Below, in pieces: positions 1-11,560 of a stretch of DNA of 64,000 bases; the first letter of the stretch is position 1; the number at the start of each line of letters is the position of its first letter. The DNA is from Branchiostoma belcheri (Eukaryota > Chordata > Leptocardii > Amphioxiformes > Branchiostomatidae), in NCBI RefSeq assembly GCF_001625305.1, contig NW_017803046.1:423498-487497 (forward strand). Reading direction: 5' to 3'. The notes under the pieces were generated by a model. It was given only the letters and a program-made list of their open reading frames with translations, was not told the DNA's origin and searched no databases. The position numbers and the translations under genes are program-made.

Positions 1-123
1 GTCACCAGTGCCAGGCCCTCGGGGAGAACTTCTGTTTTTCACCGTGACATTTACGACCATCTCCCGTACGACTGGATTGTTCCTCCCAGACAAAACCGAA
101 AGCAAATTACACGGAATTACTGA
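1..123 (+). CDS. possible 3' coding exon fragment, unrecognised
   Basis: Frame 1 is open from the window edge for 40 codons and ends at TGA (121-123). The residues look protein-like (HRDIYDHLPYDWIVPP, then a basic RQNRKQITRNY tail) and the codons favour C or G in third position, unlike the AT-rich sequence after it. No family is recognised, and the exon would continue to the left of the window. No clear AATAAA follows within 200 bases. An open run of this length can occur by chance, so this is a candidate only. Confidence 0.3.
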   Translation, partial: VTSARPSGRTSVFHRDIYDHLPYDWIVPPRQNRKQITRNY

Positions 124-2380
124 CATTTGACACCGGGGAAAGTCAGTGTTACGAAGGCTTCTTATCATCATGGAATCTGCACCGCCCCAAGCGACGAAAT
201 ACTCGTTGAATATATAATGGGTGAATAATCTGCCTGTATTATCAACAAGCTGCCGGGTGTTGTGGCCCTACGACCATAGGTCATTGCTCTGAACTGAACT
301 GATTATCAAATATGACTGCTTACTGCCATTCGGTCTAATAGCTCTTATCGTAATTCACGTCTCTATGGTGCTGTTTCCCCTCACGGGTGCCCTGATACTA
401 TCAAATACGATATTTTAATATCGCATCATTATTTCCCACTAGGGTAAGTCAATCTGAACGTGCGACAAAGGTGCCTAATATTGCATATTTTCACACAAAG
501 GTTTCAGGCCAGTTATGTACAAAAAAAGAGTTTCCTTTCCTTTGCAATCGTCGGTGACAGTTCTTTGGAGCAATATCTACAGGAAAATGATTATTATAAC
601 AATTGAACGCGCGTTTCATAAAATTGTATCTTGTCAGGAAAAACTATGTGACTCTCAAGAACTTGATACGCTCAACCGGATAGATTTTGAAAATTGTCAG
701 TAACTGACGAGAAGTAGTGAATGCTACATGAAACGTCTTACAGTTTTCAAAATCTATCAGTTTATCTCTCATTACTTGGATATCTAAGTATCATCGACGA
801 CTCTCCACGTACTCACGTAGTACAATTATACACCTCATGAAGCACACAAGGTCTCCTTGTTTGTTTTTCCTCATAATTTATTCTCTGTACTTGTTTCTAG
901 CTTGAAATATTCGGCCTTGAACTACCCACGAGAACTATAATTGCAGGAAAAGTTTTGGGACCACCCTACCATGCAGCCAATAGTAAGTAGTTTGTCCATA
1001 CACCCACTGGCTACGTCAACACGTCATCTATAAACGTCTTAGTGCTGATATGGGTGTAGTCATCTTTCCTTCCTCAAGGAAATATCGGACCCCGAAGTCA
1101 GCGCCGGTTTTTATGGTCAATAAAAGCGTTGTTGCAGCTCCTTGCTTTGACTTGTTGGAACACGCGCGCTTGTATATCTATCGCATCGTCCAAAGAGCAC
1201 CAGAAGGCCAGGATGCAGTTAGCAAGCCCTCGTATCCATGATATGCAGGGCTACTAGACAGGGCATCTTGATAGGGAAAAATAAAATATAAAAAAGTACA
1301 AAGGGCACGTGAGAATAGGTAATTGACCATGTAGAACTGCAAGCTGCATACGAATTTAATTTACACGTGGATTATTGCAGCTTCTTTGGGGCTTTAAAAG
1401 GGGGGAAAGGGGTGGGGCATTTAGGGAGACTTGTTTAAGGCATCATATTTCATCTGCACTGGAGACAACCTCAGCCCATGGGGCTTGGCCTGCGTGGGCG
1501 TGGGGACGAAGGGGGGTTGAGTAATACATGCTCTTCGACTGCACTCCAGCATAGGCAGAATTAGGAAATGAGACTATGATATCAATAATGGGAGAGTGAA
1601 GAATAGGGGTGAAAACTGTGTCAGCAATAACGAAACGAGGCCTTGAGTTGATTTTAAAAAGTCTCCAGAACAACGCAGGACTTTTAAGAAAATGTTAGAT
1701 AATGAGCCACGTGACCACTAGGTACAAAAACGAAGGTTCTCGCATCAAAGGAATTTTGGTCCGAGAGAAAAACAAGCGAGTAAAATTGCCCACTAGTGTC
1801 CTATTTGTCTTTAAGGCAGCGGCGCGGTGTAAAGATGCATTTGCGCAAGTTTTGATACGTTCGGTAAGTCAGATACGCCCACACACCCACTGTAAGTGAT
1901 GGCAGATAGCAAAAAGTTCAGTTTGAGAGATGTGCGCATATCCTACGGACATCCGGGTCACACAGAACATCCGGGCTTTTTTTTTCGAGAAAAAAAAACA
2001 TCCGGGTACTTACGAGCTGGTTCTTTGCATTCCCTCGTTTCATAGAAAATGCGATGAAAGTGTCTATGGCAGGCCTCACTGCGTCCTGTTTTAACTGGAA
2101 AAGAAGTAAGAAAAAAACTTTGATTACTTGATGTAATTGATGATACCAGCTTAAGTTCTGTGGAGTCTTGTTACATGCTCGAACAGTAGTACTTATACCA
2201 GGAAAATGTCAGTGCAGGAATATAAAATTTAGTACAACAGCCATTGCTAGAACGCACATGTGAGAGAACTGTTAGCAACCCAAGCAAATCGTGTTCATGT
2301 AGAATATCAAAGACTTCTCTCTTTGTAACAGCAATGTCAAATGTAACATTCCATTATAACATATATACATGAATTGAAGT
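124..2380. other. non-coding stretch, no gene recognised
   Basis: AT-rich sequence with only short chance reading frames. Two small items stand out: a 36-base segment at about 947-982 flanked by TTGCAG and GTAAGT (a possible micro-exon, not supported further), and three copies of ACATCCGGG near 1,950-2,010. Nothing else is supported. Confidence 0.45.
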
Positions 2381-2384
2381 TAGA

Positions 2385-2482
2385 TTAGTACACTAGTAGA
2401 AATAGTTTATAGTTATTAAGTATTATTTGCCATACATTGTATCCAATGCAATTGTTGCGCAATAAACTTGACTTGACTCTTT
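2385..2482 (+). repeat. LINE-like 3' end with TTGAC tail
   Basis: The segment ends in GCGCAATAAACTTGACTTGAC, a polyadenylation-like signal followed by a short TTGAC tandem tail. Such tails are typical of 3' ends of some non-LTR retrotransposons. No coding part is seen upstream. Confidence 0.35.
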
Positions 2483-2880
2483 TCAGTGGATAACTTCATC
2501 AGTGGTATAATAGACTTTGGCAATAGCTGTGATGCTGATGTCTTTACTGGTTATCATATTCTTTAATCAATGATTTGCTAAGTGGAAATGTTCTAGTGGT
2601 CCAAGATGGCATTGCTCTCTTGGAACACGAGTTCAGGTACCGAACTCAAAGATGAATTGTTCTCAAAATATCAAACCCCAAGGCGAGCTATGGGATGCGA
2701 TATACATAATTGATATGACAATGATATACACGCACACACACCAAACCCGACAAAAACCAGGTCATTACTCCACGTTGCCTTTTAAAATCAGGCGAGACGT
2801 AACGCTTAGTGGCGTGCGGTAAACGGGAACAAGACAGTCTGCCCTGTGTTGTGTTCTTAATAGCATACTTCGGACAGATA

Positions 2881-3243
2881 AAGACATTCAATGCAATTTC
2901 AGGGCGGCAAAACTGGAATATTCTGATTAAGGCAATCTGTATGATATTGACACATACTGCCCCGCATTAGAACATTTGCATCAGGATTTCATACTTTGAG
3001 CATTTAAAACTGCACAGAAACAAGCCCCATGATGAGTCCTTTGTTTTATGGGTGGTACACAAAAAACAACCGAGGATCTCACCAGTAACATTTTTCAGTC
3101 ACAGTTTTCAGCAATTTTGCTCCATGAGGGCCAATGTACATCGGGATACTGTTGTTTCAATTTAGTATGTAGATAAGTGGCTAGAATGTTGACTTTGAAA
3201 AATCTTGTTTTCAGCCCCTAAAACTGCATTGGATACCTTTAAG
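2881..3243. repeat. miniature inverted-repeat element, family A
   Basis: The left end reads CATTCAATGCAATTTCAGGG and the right end is its inverted counterpart, AACTGCATTGGATACCTTTAA, about 362 bases away. The interior shares CATACTGCCCC and ACAAGCCCCATGATGAGTCC with other copies at 11.9, 34.9, 52.5 and 53.1 kb. It has no coding capacity, so it is probably a non-autonomous DNA transposon. Confidence 0.7.
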
Positions 3244-4228
3244 AAAGAACGAAGACAACGTTTAAGCACGATTTTTGCAGATGATATTTCATATCACACG
3301 CCATTGTCATATCCCAATAACAAGCCGAACAGACACATCAAACTGGTCTCTCTTAAAGTCAGAATTTTTACGATTCAGAGCTTGGCCAAAGCAGCTATTA
3401 GCATTTTTGTCATGATGCAGCCATTCGGCAACTTGTTGTATCATCCTCCATGATATGATGATATCGACAAGAGTGAAGATCTCTTCACTTGATTCAGAAA
3501 CACCTGCGGTGAGGATAACAGGACATGTCGATAATAGGATACCTCCCTCAGAGCTAGCATCAAAATGGTTTCGGGAAGGAGAACGAAACACCCATTAGAA
3601 GGGAATCGACTGTGTTAGATCGCCCGATCCTAATACTTATTGACCCCCACCTACAATTACTGAGATCTCGTTAGAAGTAGGGCAAGGCAGTTGAATATCC
3701 ATTTTAATGCAATAAAGCAATTTCTCGGAACTCCGCATCAATTATTCAACAATTGGGTACATTTTGCGACGACATGTGACGGAATCTGGCTCGGTTTCAA
3801 AGAGATATATGATTTCGGAGGCATCGCAATTTACTGTAATACGTACACGAATACGTGTCGTGAGGTAATTTTGATACCAGGTCGTTTCCAGTGCAGAGAT
3901 ATGTTTCTCCGTATGTTCGGTACTTGACGAGGCAAAGTTTATATCGCCGTCACTAGACGGCTGCTAATATCGCTTTGGATGATGGAAGAGGCTTTAGCTG
4001 CGAACAGATCCACCCGAAACAACAATTAAATGACGTTTGCCTTGACGCAAATCCAGGGGAAATGATGCGAGAGGCTATAAACGAGTATCAATGCTGAAAC
4101 GCACCACTTCCCGCAGAACAATTTGAACCGCCCTGACAAATAAGTTTTTCCTGGGCGCTCATACAGCCCGGCAGACTGCGGACCAAGTGTACAATCACGA
4201 TGGGGCAATACATCTGAGCAGATAATGG
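3244..4228. other. non-coding stretch, no gene recognised
   Basis: Unique-looking sequence. The open frames of 74-94 codons on both strands overlap each other and have no recognisable motif. Nothing is supported. Confidence 0.4.
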
Positions 4229-4338
4229 CACTTGTTCCTCTGGTGGCCACATGTACACTTACTCCTCGACATGTCCTCAGTTGGCATTGCCGGAAGCACG
4301 CATGAATGTAGCGGCGTTAATTCATCTTTTTTTTCTTC

Positions 4339-4379
4339 TTACCTCCATGAAAAATGGAAGTATTGTTTTGGTCTGTGTG

Positions 4380-4427
<48 letters not shown>

Positions 4428-4705
4428 TTTGTGTGTGTGTGCCTGTGTTTGCGCATGACCCATAGGCCAGGTTATAATGGATATGTTTGGGTTCAGTCTG
4501 TCCCAGAGGGAGAAAGTCATTTATCACGTCTACATCTGGTAGCTCTTGCTGTGTTTTTCGTTACATGACCTCCTTGACAGCTGGTGCTGCTTCCCTTGTA
4601 CGATGAACAAAGACCTGTAGACACCATGGTGAATGAGAACAGAACACAGTCATCCTCACACAAGATCTAAATATTTCACGGAGGTCTGAGATTTCCGAAT
4701 TCTTT
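4339..4705 (+). repeat. miniature inverted-repeat element, family B
   Basis: It begins TTACCTCCATGAAAAATGG and ends TTTCACGGAGGTCTGAGAT, so the ends are inverted repeats around CCTCCATGAAA. A long GT microsatellite lies just inside the left end. The same body (CTTGACAGCTGGTG, AGACACCATGGTGAATGA) recurs at 7.5, 15.4, 22.0, 40.7, 42.2 and 59.7 kb. Confidence 0.7.
4370..4441. repeat. GT microsatellite
   Basis: GT run interrupted by TTTGT, inside the family B element. Frames rich in CV or TH repeats across it are artefacts. Confidence 0.9.
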
Positions 4706-4972
4706 GTTTTCAAGTGTTGTCATCACATTAAAATTTTGTCGCTATCTTGTTAATGCCAGTAATATAATATCAGCAAATGTCGAGGATTGTATAGTATTTA
4801 TATAACCATAAAATCATACCCAGGCGTCCTTAGTTTTAACTCTAATAATCGCTGTCGTTGATGATTAAGTTCAGTGTTCAAAACCCTACAAACTGATGAT
4901 CTAAACGTACTCTTTTTTGTGACCTAATTGGTTAATCAATTAATTAGATAATAGTATTAAGATTGGGTAGCT

Positions 4973-5005
4973 TTGTTTGTTTGTTTGTTTGTTTGTTTGT
5001 TTGTA
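4973..5005. repeat. TTTG microsatellite
   Basis: Seven or so tandem TTTG units, also present in the second copy at about 8,085-8,121 with a different unit count. Confidence 0.85.
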
Positions 5006-5489
5006 AACAACATTTATTCTCGAGAACGTCAAATCGGTCTGCACTAGTACTGCGACCGCTTTTCATTGAGGTCGAGAGGGAAGAGGTAAGGGTCATACAA
5101 AATATATAACGAAGATATAATTTCCTTTATAACGTCATTACTAAATCTATACACATACACATACATGGTACAAAATGCATACATGGGAGTGACGTAGGAA
5201 GGTAAGATGTCAATACAAGTTAGGTCGATGACATTATTAGTTTCTTCTTAGTATCTTGAATGTCAAGTCTTAGTGATTTACATGCAAATTGAGAAGCTTA
5301 CGTAAGTTAGGCAGAAAATCAGTAATAAAGATGCCGTCTCCAACAACTAAGTGGGTGCAAACATTCATTCAGTTCTGTCTAGTCCTCTTAACGTTGGTTC
5401 ACTCTTAGTGGAAGAATTCTTGACGGATAGAAAAAGTTAATCTATTGATATAAATGTAATACAAGAGCAATGGCCGTAGAGATTTTTTT

Positions 5490-5690
5490 TATGTTTACCG
5501 AATGAAAACATATTGTTTTTACTCAGTTTCCTCTTCGTTTTCTTTCGTTCCGAACACTGACCTCTGACCTGGTCAGCCAGGCTGTCTCTCACCAATGATA
5601 ACTGGTGTTGGGGTACATCATGTTGCAATTTTGTAGCAGGAGGGATTTAGACTGCTGTCACCATATATACCGGCCGACACACAGGATGCA
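5490..5690. repeat. family D repeat
   Basis: Shares GAAAACATATTGTTTTTAC, CACTGACCTCTGACCTGG and ATGTTGCAATTTTGTAGCAG with copies at 8.6, 24.4, 25.5-25.8, 53.8 and 57.7 kb. Non-coding mobile-type repeat; its ends are not resolved. Confidence 0.6.
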
Positions 5691-5930
5691 CATACGTTTA
5701 CATACTGCGCAGTGCGATCCACATGCTGCAGTGATTGGTGGGAACCTGACGTTGTAAGATGACAGTCCCTACATGACAAACGTCAGTTAACAGTTTTTTA
5801 ATCCTCCGTGTACTTAAGCAGTCTTTATAAACATATTGCCACGCGTAGATTTAAGACAGAGAATCCATTAACAACTTTGCTGTTCTTTTTTTTCTCGGAA
5901 ACAAGGAAGGTCGTGTCTTTTGGGGGAATG

Positions 5931-6236
5931 AAGGCATCCAAAGCAATTTCAGGGCGGCAAAACAAATAAAACACTCTGGATGAAGAAATCTGTCTGATAT
6001 TGACATTTACTGCCATTTCTTCGAGCACATTTTTTATCATAATGTCGTACTGGAAGCGTTTGAAAAACAAGCTACGTGAGGCGTCTCACCTATAATACAG
6101 CCTACGATACATAAAAATGCAACAGATATCAGTATGGTATGGGGTATGTTAGGTTACAACTTACTACATTAAAAGAGTGACCATAACATTGATGTTACTC
6201 ATTTGCCTTCCTGAATTTGCATTGGATGCATTTAGG
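5931..6236. repeat. miniature inverted-repeat element, family A
   Basis: Left end GGCATCCAAAGCAATTTCAG, right end AATTTGCATTGGATGCATTT. Interior carries AAACAAGCTACGTGAGGCGT, the subfamily mark shared with the 12.8, 43.8 and 48.9 kb copies. Confidence 0.75.
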
Positions 6237-6705
6237 GAAAGGGTTCGTTTTCCTCTACGTCTGCTTGGGGTTGACAGCTCGGTCCTTCTGTGGGTTAATG
6301 AGTCATGTCTGGTGATCTGGTCTGGTATAGTCTGGATTAAACTGCATCAAACCAGTCCAGACCTGTCTGTCTGTCACGTATAACTCCACGTCAGGACTTC
6401 AGCTTCCAACGACCTCGCCCTTTTTATTTAGGAAGCCTTACCACATTTGTGGAAGGATTGACATAACAGGTGACTACCAGCTCTTCGAAATGTCAAACCT
6501 GAGACAAATATAGGTTTTAACCACTCACGCCGGGAAGGACTACTAATCTTTTGATAGGCGTGGCTCTCCTTAAGTACGGGACCTCCGGTTTCACGTTTCT
6601 GAGAGAATAGCGAAGCATTCTGAAAACGGCTTGTGTCGTAGATGAGAACGCGTGCAAGCGGGGATGACCACTTCAAGGAACCCTATCTGTAAAACCACAT
6701 TGTGT

Positions 6706-6886
6706 GGGGTCGTGTGGCGTAGTGGCAGGGTTCTTGACTCGGAACCAAGAGGTCCCTGGTTCGAGTCCTGACATGCCACCGATCTTGTGCCTTTGGGAAA
6801 TTTTACACGGCTTTCCTCACTTCGTTCAGGTGAATAGAGTATTGTATTGTCACCTGTGTTGGTGGTGGTATTAATATAAGTTGAAA
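6706..6886 (+). repeat. tRNA-derived SINE, family 1
   Basis: The head is tRNA-like: box A TGGCGTAGTGGCAGG and box B GGTTCGAGTCC, with normal spacing for an RNA polymerase III promoter. A tRNA-unrelated body follows (GATCTTGTGCC, TTTCCTCACTTCG, GTTGGTGGTGGTATTAATAT). A module reading CTCTCCTTAAGTACGGGACC lies upstream, as in the 9.8 and 11.2 kb copies. The 3' end is replaced by a family H element. Confidence 0.8.
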
Positions 6887-7351
6887 CTAGAAAGGCCAAT
6901 ATTTGCTTTGGAGCAAATACAGCGATGGGTTCACCACATTTTACGACATGGCAGGGAAAGAATGGGAAACACAAGGGAAAACAATGATTTACATTGATAT
7001 AACTATAATATGAAGTAAAATACAACTAAAACAACAGTTGGATAGCTATTCCCTACTTTATTGGTTAGGATTTTTAATTGCATAATGCAAACTGTTGATT
7101 TTCAAATAAAAAAAAACGTACCATGCCCGGCATTCCAATGCTGGAGCAGGAAAGCTTGAAATACCTACCAAAACAACTTGAATACAGACATACTGTCAGT
7201 ATGGAAATGCTTCTGTGCAGGTGTTAATCAAGTTAAATCCCAACAGCCAATCAGCAAGAAGTATAGAGGAAAGCTGCATGCCTATTGGTTGATGCCCTGC
7301 ATTCCATTCTGATGACTCATGCCCAAACGTGGTAAACAAGGCAGACTAACA
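6887..7351 (+). repeat. left end of a family H inverted-repeat element
   Basis: Starts CTAGAAAGGCCAATATTTGC, matching the left end of the 3.5 kb element at 28,456 and staying similar to it for about 320 bases (GACATGGCAGGGAAAGAA, TGGATAGCTATTCCCTAC). It runs into the N gap, so its right end is not seen. Copy 2 of the duplication lacks it. Confidence 0.6.
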
Positions 7352-7371
7352 NNNNNNNNNNNNNNNNNNNN
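7352..7371. other. assembly gap of 20 N
   Basis: Exactly 20 N, the same size as the second gap at 24,593. The size is probably a placeholder and not a measured distance. Confidence 0.95.
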
Positions 7372-7483
7372 ACTTGTTCCTCTGGTGGCCACATGTACAC
7401 TTACTCCTCGACATGTCCTCAGTTGGCATTGCCGGAAGCACGCATGAATGTAGCGGCGTTAATTCATCTTTTTTTTTCTTTCT

Positions 7484-7524
7484 TACCTCCATGAAAAATG
7501 GAAGTATTGTTTTTGGTCTGTGTG

Positions 7525-7556
<32 letters not shown>

Positions 7557-7822
7557 CCTGTGTTTGCGCATGACCCATAGGCCAGGTTATAATGGATATG
7601 TTTGGTTCAGTCTGTCCCAGAGGGAGAAAGTCATTTATCACGTCTCCATCTGGTAGCTCTTGCTGTGTTTTTCGTTACATGACCTCCTTGACAGCTGGTG
7701 CTGCTTCCCTTGTACGATGAACAAAGACCTGTAGACACCATGGTGAATGAGAAGAGAACACAGTCACCATCACACAAGATCTAAATATTTCACGGAGGTC
7801 TGAGATTTCCGAATTCTTTGTT
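7484..7822 (+). repeat. miniature inverted-repeat element, family B
   Basis: Second-copy counterpart of the element at 4,339, with a GT run at about 7,517-7,556. Confidence 0.7.
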
Positions 7823-8605
7823 TTCAAGTGTTGTCATCACATTAAAATTTTGTCGCTATCTTGTTAATACCAGTAATATTATATCAGCAAATGTCGAGGA
7901 TTGTATAGTATTTATATAACCATAAAATCATACCCAGGCGTCCTTAGTTTTAACTCTAATAATCGCTGTCGTTGGTGATTAAGTTCAGTATTCAAAACCC
8001 CACAAACTGATGATCTAAACGTACTCTTTTTGTGACCTAATTGGTTAATCAATTAATTAGATAATAGTATTAAGATTGGGTAGTTTTGTTTGTTTGTTTG
8101 TTTGTTTGTTTGTTTGTTTGAAACAACATTTATTCTCGAGAACGTCAAATCGGTCTGCACTAGTACTGCGACCGCTTTTCATTGAGGTCGAGAGGGAAGA
8201 GGTAAGGGTCATACAAAATATATAACGAAGATATAATTTCCTTTATAACGTCATTACTAAATCTATACACATACACATACATGGTACAAAATGCATACAT
8301 GGGAGTGACGTAGGAAGGTAAGATGTCAATACAAGTTAGGTCGATGACATTATTAGTTTCTTCTTAGTATCTTGAATGTCAAGTCTTACTGATTTACATG
8401 CAAATTGAGAAGCTTAAGTAAGTTAGGCAGAAAATCAGTAATAAAGATGCCGTCTCCAACAACTAAGTGGGTGCAAACATTCATTCAGTTCTGTCTAGTC
8501 CTCTTAACGTTGGTTCACTCTTAGTGGAAGAATTCTTGACGGATAGAAAAAGTTAATCTATTGATATAAATGTAATACAAGAGCAATGGCCGTAGAGATT
8601 TTTTT

Positions 8606-8806
8606 TATGTTTACCGAATGAAAACATATTGTTTTTACTCAGTTTCCTCTTCGTCTTCTTTCGTTCCGAACACTGACCTCTGACCTGGTCAGCCAGACTG
8701 TCTCTCACCAATGATAACTGGTGTTGGGGTACATCATGTTGCAATTTTGTAGCAGGAGGGATTTAGACTGCTGTCACCATATATACCGGCCGACACACAG
8801 GATGCA
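8606..8806. repeat. family D repeat
   Basis: Second-copy counterpart of the repeat at 5,490. Confidence 0.6.
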
Positions 8807-9045
8807 CATACGTTTACATACTGCGCAGTGCGATCCACATGCTGCAGTGATTGGTGGGAACCTGACGTTGTAAGATGACAGTCCCTACATGACAAAAGTC
8901 AGTTAACATTTTTTTAATCCTCCGTGTACTTAAGCAGTCTTTATAAACATATTGCCACGCGTAGATTTAAGACAGAGAATCCATTAACAACTTTGCTGTT
9001 CTTTTTTTCTCGGAAACAAGGAAGGTAGTGTCTTTTGGGGGCAAT

Positions 9046-9352
9046 GAAGGCATCCAAAGCAATTTCAGGGCGGCAAAACAAATAAAACACTCTGGATGAA
9101 GAAATCTGTCTGATATTGACATTTACTGCCATTTCTTGGAGCACATTTTTTATCATAATGTCGTACTGGAAGCGTTTGAAAAACAAGCTACGTGAGGCGT
9201 CTCACCTATAATACAGCCTACGATACATAAAAATGCAACAGATATCAGTATGGTTTGGGGTATGTTAGGTTACAACTTACTACATTAAAAGAGTGACCAT
9301 AACATTGATGTTACTCATTTGCCTTCCTGAATTTGCATTGGATGCATTTAGG
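9046..9352. repeat. miniature inverted-repeat element, family A
   Basis: Second-copy counterpart of the element at 5,931, with the same ends and interior. Confidence 0.75.
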
Positions 9353-9820
9353 GAAAGGGTTCGTTTTCGTCTACATCTGCTTGGGGTTGACAGCTCGGTC
9401 CTTCTGTGGGTTAATGAGTCTTGTCTGGTGATCTGGTCTGGTCTAGTCTGGATCAGACTGCATCAAACCAGTCCAGACCTGTCTGTCTGTCTGTCACGTA
9501 TAACTCCACGTCAGGACTTCAGCTTCCAATGACCTCGCCCTTTTTATTTAGGAAGCCTTACCACATTTGTGGAAGGATTGACATAACAGGTGACTACCAG
9601 CTCTTCGAAATGTCAAACCTGAGACAAATATAGGTTTTAACCACTCACCAAGGACTACTAATCTTTTAATAGGCGTGGCTCTCCTTAAGTACGGGACCTC
9701 CGGTTTCACGTTTCTGAGAGGATAGCGAAGCATTCTGAAAAAGGCCTGTGTCGTAGATGAGAACGCGTGCAAGCGGGGATGACCACTTCAAAGAACCCTA
9801 TCTTTAAAACCACATTGTGT

Positions 9821-10045
9821 GGGGTCGTGTGGCGTAGTGGCAGGGTTCTTGACTCGGAACCAAGAGGTCCCTGGTTCGAGTCCTGACATGCCACCGATCT
9901 TGTGCCTTTGGGAAATTTTACACGACTTTCCTCACTTCGTTCAGGTGAATAGAGTATTGTATTGTCCCCTGTGTTGGTGGTGGTATTAATATAAGTTGAA
10001 AAAAGTTGAGTGTGCCATCAACAAGTCTTGTGATTACATGTTGGA
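9821..10045 (+). repeat. tRNA-derived SINE, family 1
   Basis: Box A TGGCGTAGTGGCAGG and box B GGTTCGAGTCC as at 6,706. This copy keeps the 3' tail TTGAGTGTGCC...TCTTGTGATTA shared with the copies at 11.2, 17.3 and 18.1 kb. Confidence 0.82.
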
Positions 10046-10530
10046 CTATATTTCTAAAATACCACATTAAAGCTTGCGTAAAGAAGGCACACGCAACAAG
10101 TGAAGAAATGGAACATTTATGCATGCTTTAAGGTGTGCGTAAAAATGGAATTTGTGGGTGTAAATATTGGATTATTGGTTCATAAGAGGTATGGAAACTA
10201 TACTTGGCCCAATTACTCAGGATTAGCTTTTATTCCCCGCCCACTTCAGTTCTATTGCCCAGGCATTAGCGTGTAGAATCAGTTGGAACAAGCTGATTCA
10301 AAGTGCACATAACTTTCTGGCAGTCCATAAGTTGCATAAAATAGTATAGATTCCTATTTAGATAAGGTTGTGGAGCTATAGACTCTCCTACAGGTCTACT
10401 GGAAGTTGGGCAGTGGGCTGTGTTTTAAGTTAATAAAAGTTGTTCGAACACAAGGGAGCTTCTACCAGTCACTACATAACGTGAGGATGTCGACGTGAAA
10501 ATTCATCTTTTGTTTCGTTCCAACACAACT
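10046..10530. other. non-coding stretch, no gene recognised
   Basis: No open frame of note and no repeat shared with the rest of the window. Confidence 0.45.
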
Positions 10531-10812
10531 TTTGTTCCAACACAAAGGATTATTCTCACCTAGAGCTTTCGACAAGTCACTCTGGTCTTCCTCAGCAGAC
10601 TGACCCGGTGTGGCTTGTCACGTGGCTTCTCTCGAGTGTGACGTCAACACTGAGTCAAAGCTTTACTATCTCGTTTACGGATACCCAGTGATCCAGTGTT
10701 GACGTCACATTTCAGGGAAGCCACGTGACAAGCCCCACTGGGTCAGTCTACTGAGGAAGACCAGAGTGACTGGTCGAAAGCTCCAGGTGAGAGAATTTTT
10801 GTGTTGGACCAA
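10531..10812. repeat. fold-back element with about 120-base arms
   Basis: The left arm (10,531-10,652) contains GACAAGTCACTCTGGTCTTC and GTGTGACGTCAACACTG. The right arm (10,692-10,812) carries the inverted counterparts CAGTGTTGACGTCACA and GAAGACCAGAGTGACTGGTC, around a spacer of about 40 bases. It could fold into a long hairpin and is probably a non-autonomous fold-back transposon. Confidence 0.75.
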
Positions 10813-10839
10813 AAGTTTTAACTTTAAACTTTGTAACTA

Positions 10840-10965
10840 CCAACACATGTGGGCAATCTTGGCCTTGAAAAGGTGCACTTATGTGCACCTGTTCCACCAT
10901 GCCCTCCATGTATATTATGTATGTGGTCAATCGTAATAAATAAATAAATAAATAAAATAAATAAA
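10840..10965 (+). repeat. LINE-like 3' end with AATA tail
   Basis: CACCATGCCCTCCATGTATA is followed by TAATAAATAAATAAATAAAT, the usual look of a non-LTR retrotransposon 3' end. Coding part absent. Confidence 0.4.
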
Positions 10966-11215
10966 CACAGATGAACTTTCATGACGGGCAGTTAATCCAC
11001 TGTGTCTAGTGCACAGGTGGCTATCACTCTGCTGACGGTGACCGACGTACTCACAGCTCGTTTCGAGTTGTGGGATCTTTTACTTGCTCAAAGTGTGTCT
11101 CTCCTTAAACACTGGACCTCTGGCTTTACGTCCCATCTGAGAGGACGTCTCTAGCCGTACCTAGGTACTCGTTTACGTCTGAGTCAAGGAAATGGGTTTC
11201 CCGAGGACACAACAC

Positions 11216-11440
11216 GGGGTCGTGTGGCGTAGCGGCAGAGTGCTCGCCTCAGAACCAAGAGGTCCCGGGTTCGAGTCCTGACATGCCATCGATCTTGAGC
11301 CCTTGGGAAAGGCACTTTACACGACTTTCCTCACTTGGCTCAGTTGAAAATGAATATTGTATTGTCCCCTGTGTTAGTGGCAGCATTAATATAAGTTGAA
11401 AAAACTTGAGTGTGCCGTCACCACGTCTTGTGATTATGTT
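11216..11440 (+). repeat. tRNA-derived SINE, family 1
   Basis: The best-preserved head in the window: box A TGGCGTAGCGGCAGAGTGC, box B GGTTCGAGTCC, then GGCACTTTACACGACTTTCC and a tail TTGAGTGTGCCGTCACC. The module upstream (11,093-11,215, CTCTCCTTAAACACTGGACC) is also found upstream of the other family 1 copies. Confidence 0.85.
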
Positions 11441-11462
11441 ATAGAATATATATATATAAAAA

Positions 11463-11560
11463 GACACAACAATAGGGGCCTGTCGGGGATTCGAACCCAG
11501 AACCTTCAGATCCCATAGAGTCAACAACCCTAACCACAAGACCACCATCGCCACGCAGGC
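11463..11560 (-). repeat. tRNA-derived SINE head, family 2
   Basis: On the - strand it reads CTTGTGGTTAGGGTTGTTGAC then GGTTCGAATCC, box A and box B of the second SINE family seen at 24.0 and 25.2 kb. The body is truncated. Confidence 0.6.

Larger units (their letters stand above)
4229..6886. repeat. 2.65 kb duplicated segment, copy 1
   Basis: Almost identical to 7,372-10,000, with scattered substitutions, different GT-run lengths and small indels. It contains a family B element, a TTTG run, a family D element, a family A element and a tRNA-derived SINE in the same order. The second copy starts directly after a 20-N gap. This fits either a recent tandem duplication or two alleles of one locus placed side by side by the assembler. 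Confidence 0.85.
7372..10000. repeat. 2.65 kb duplicated segment, copy 2
   Basis: Second copy of 4,229-6,886. It carries a shorter GT run and ends where copy 1 shows the family H element; here the SINE tail continues. Confidence 0.85.

Noticed and set aside
4232-4568. CVCVCV and HTHTHT frames
   Set aside because: Translation of a GT/AC microsatellite inside a mobile repeat.
6706-6790. tRNA gene
   Set aside because: Box A and B are tRNA-like, but several copies share a non-tRNA body and tail, which marks SINEs. The cloverleaf is not complete.
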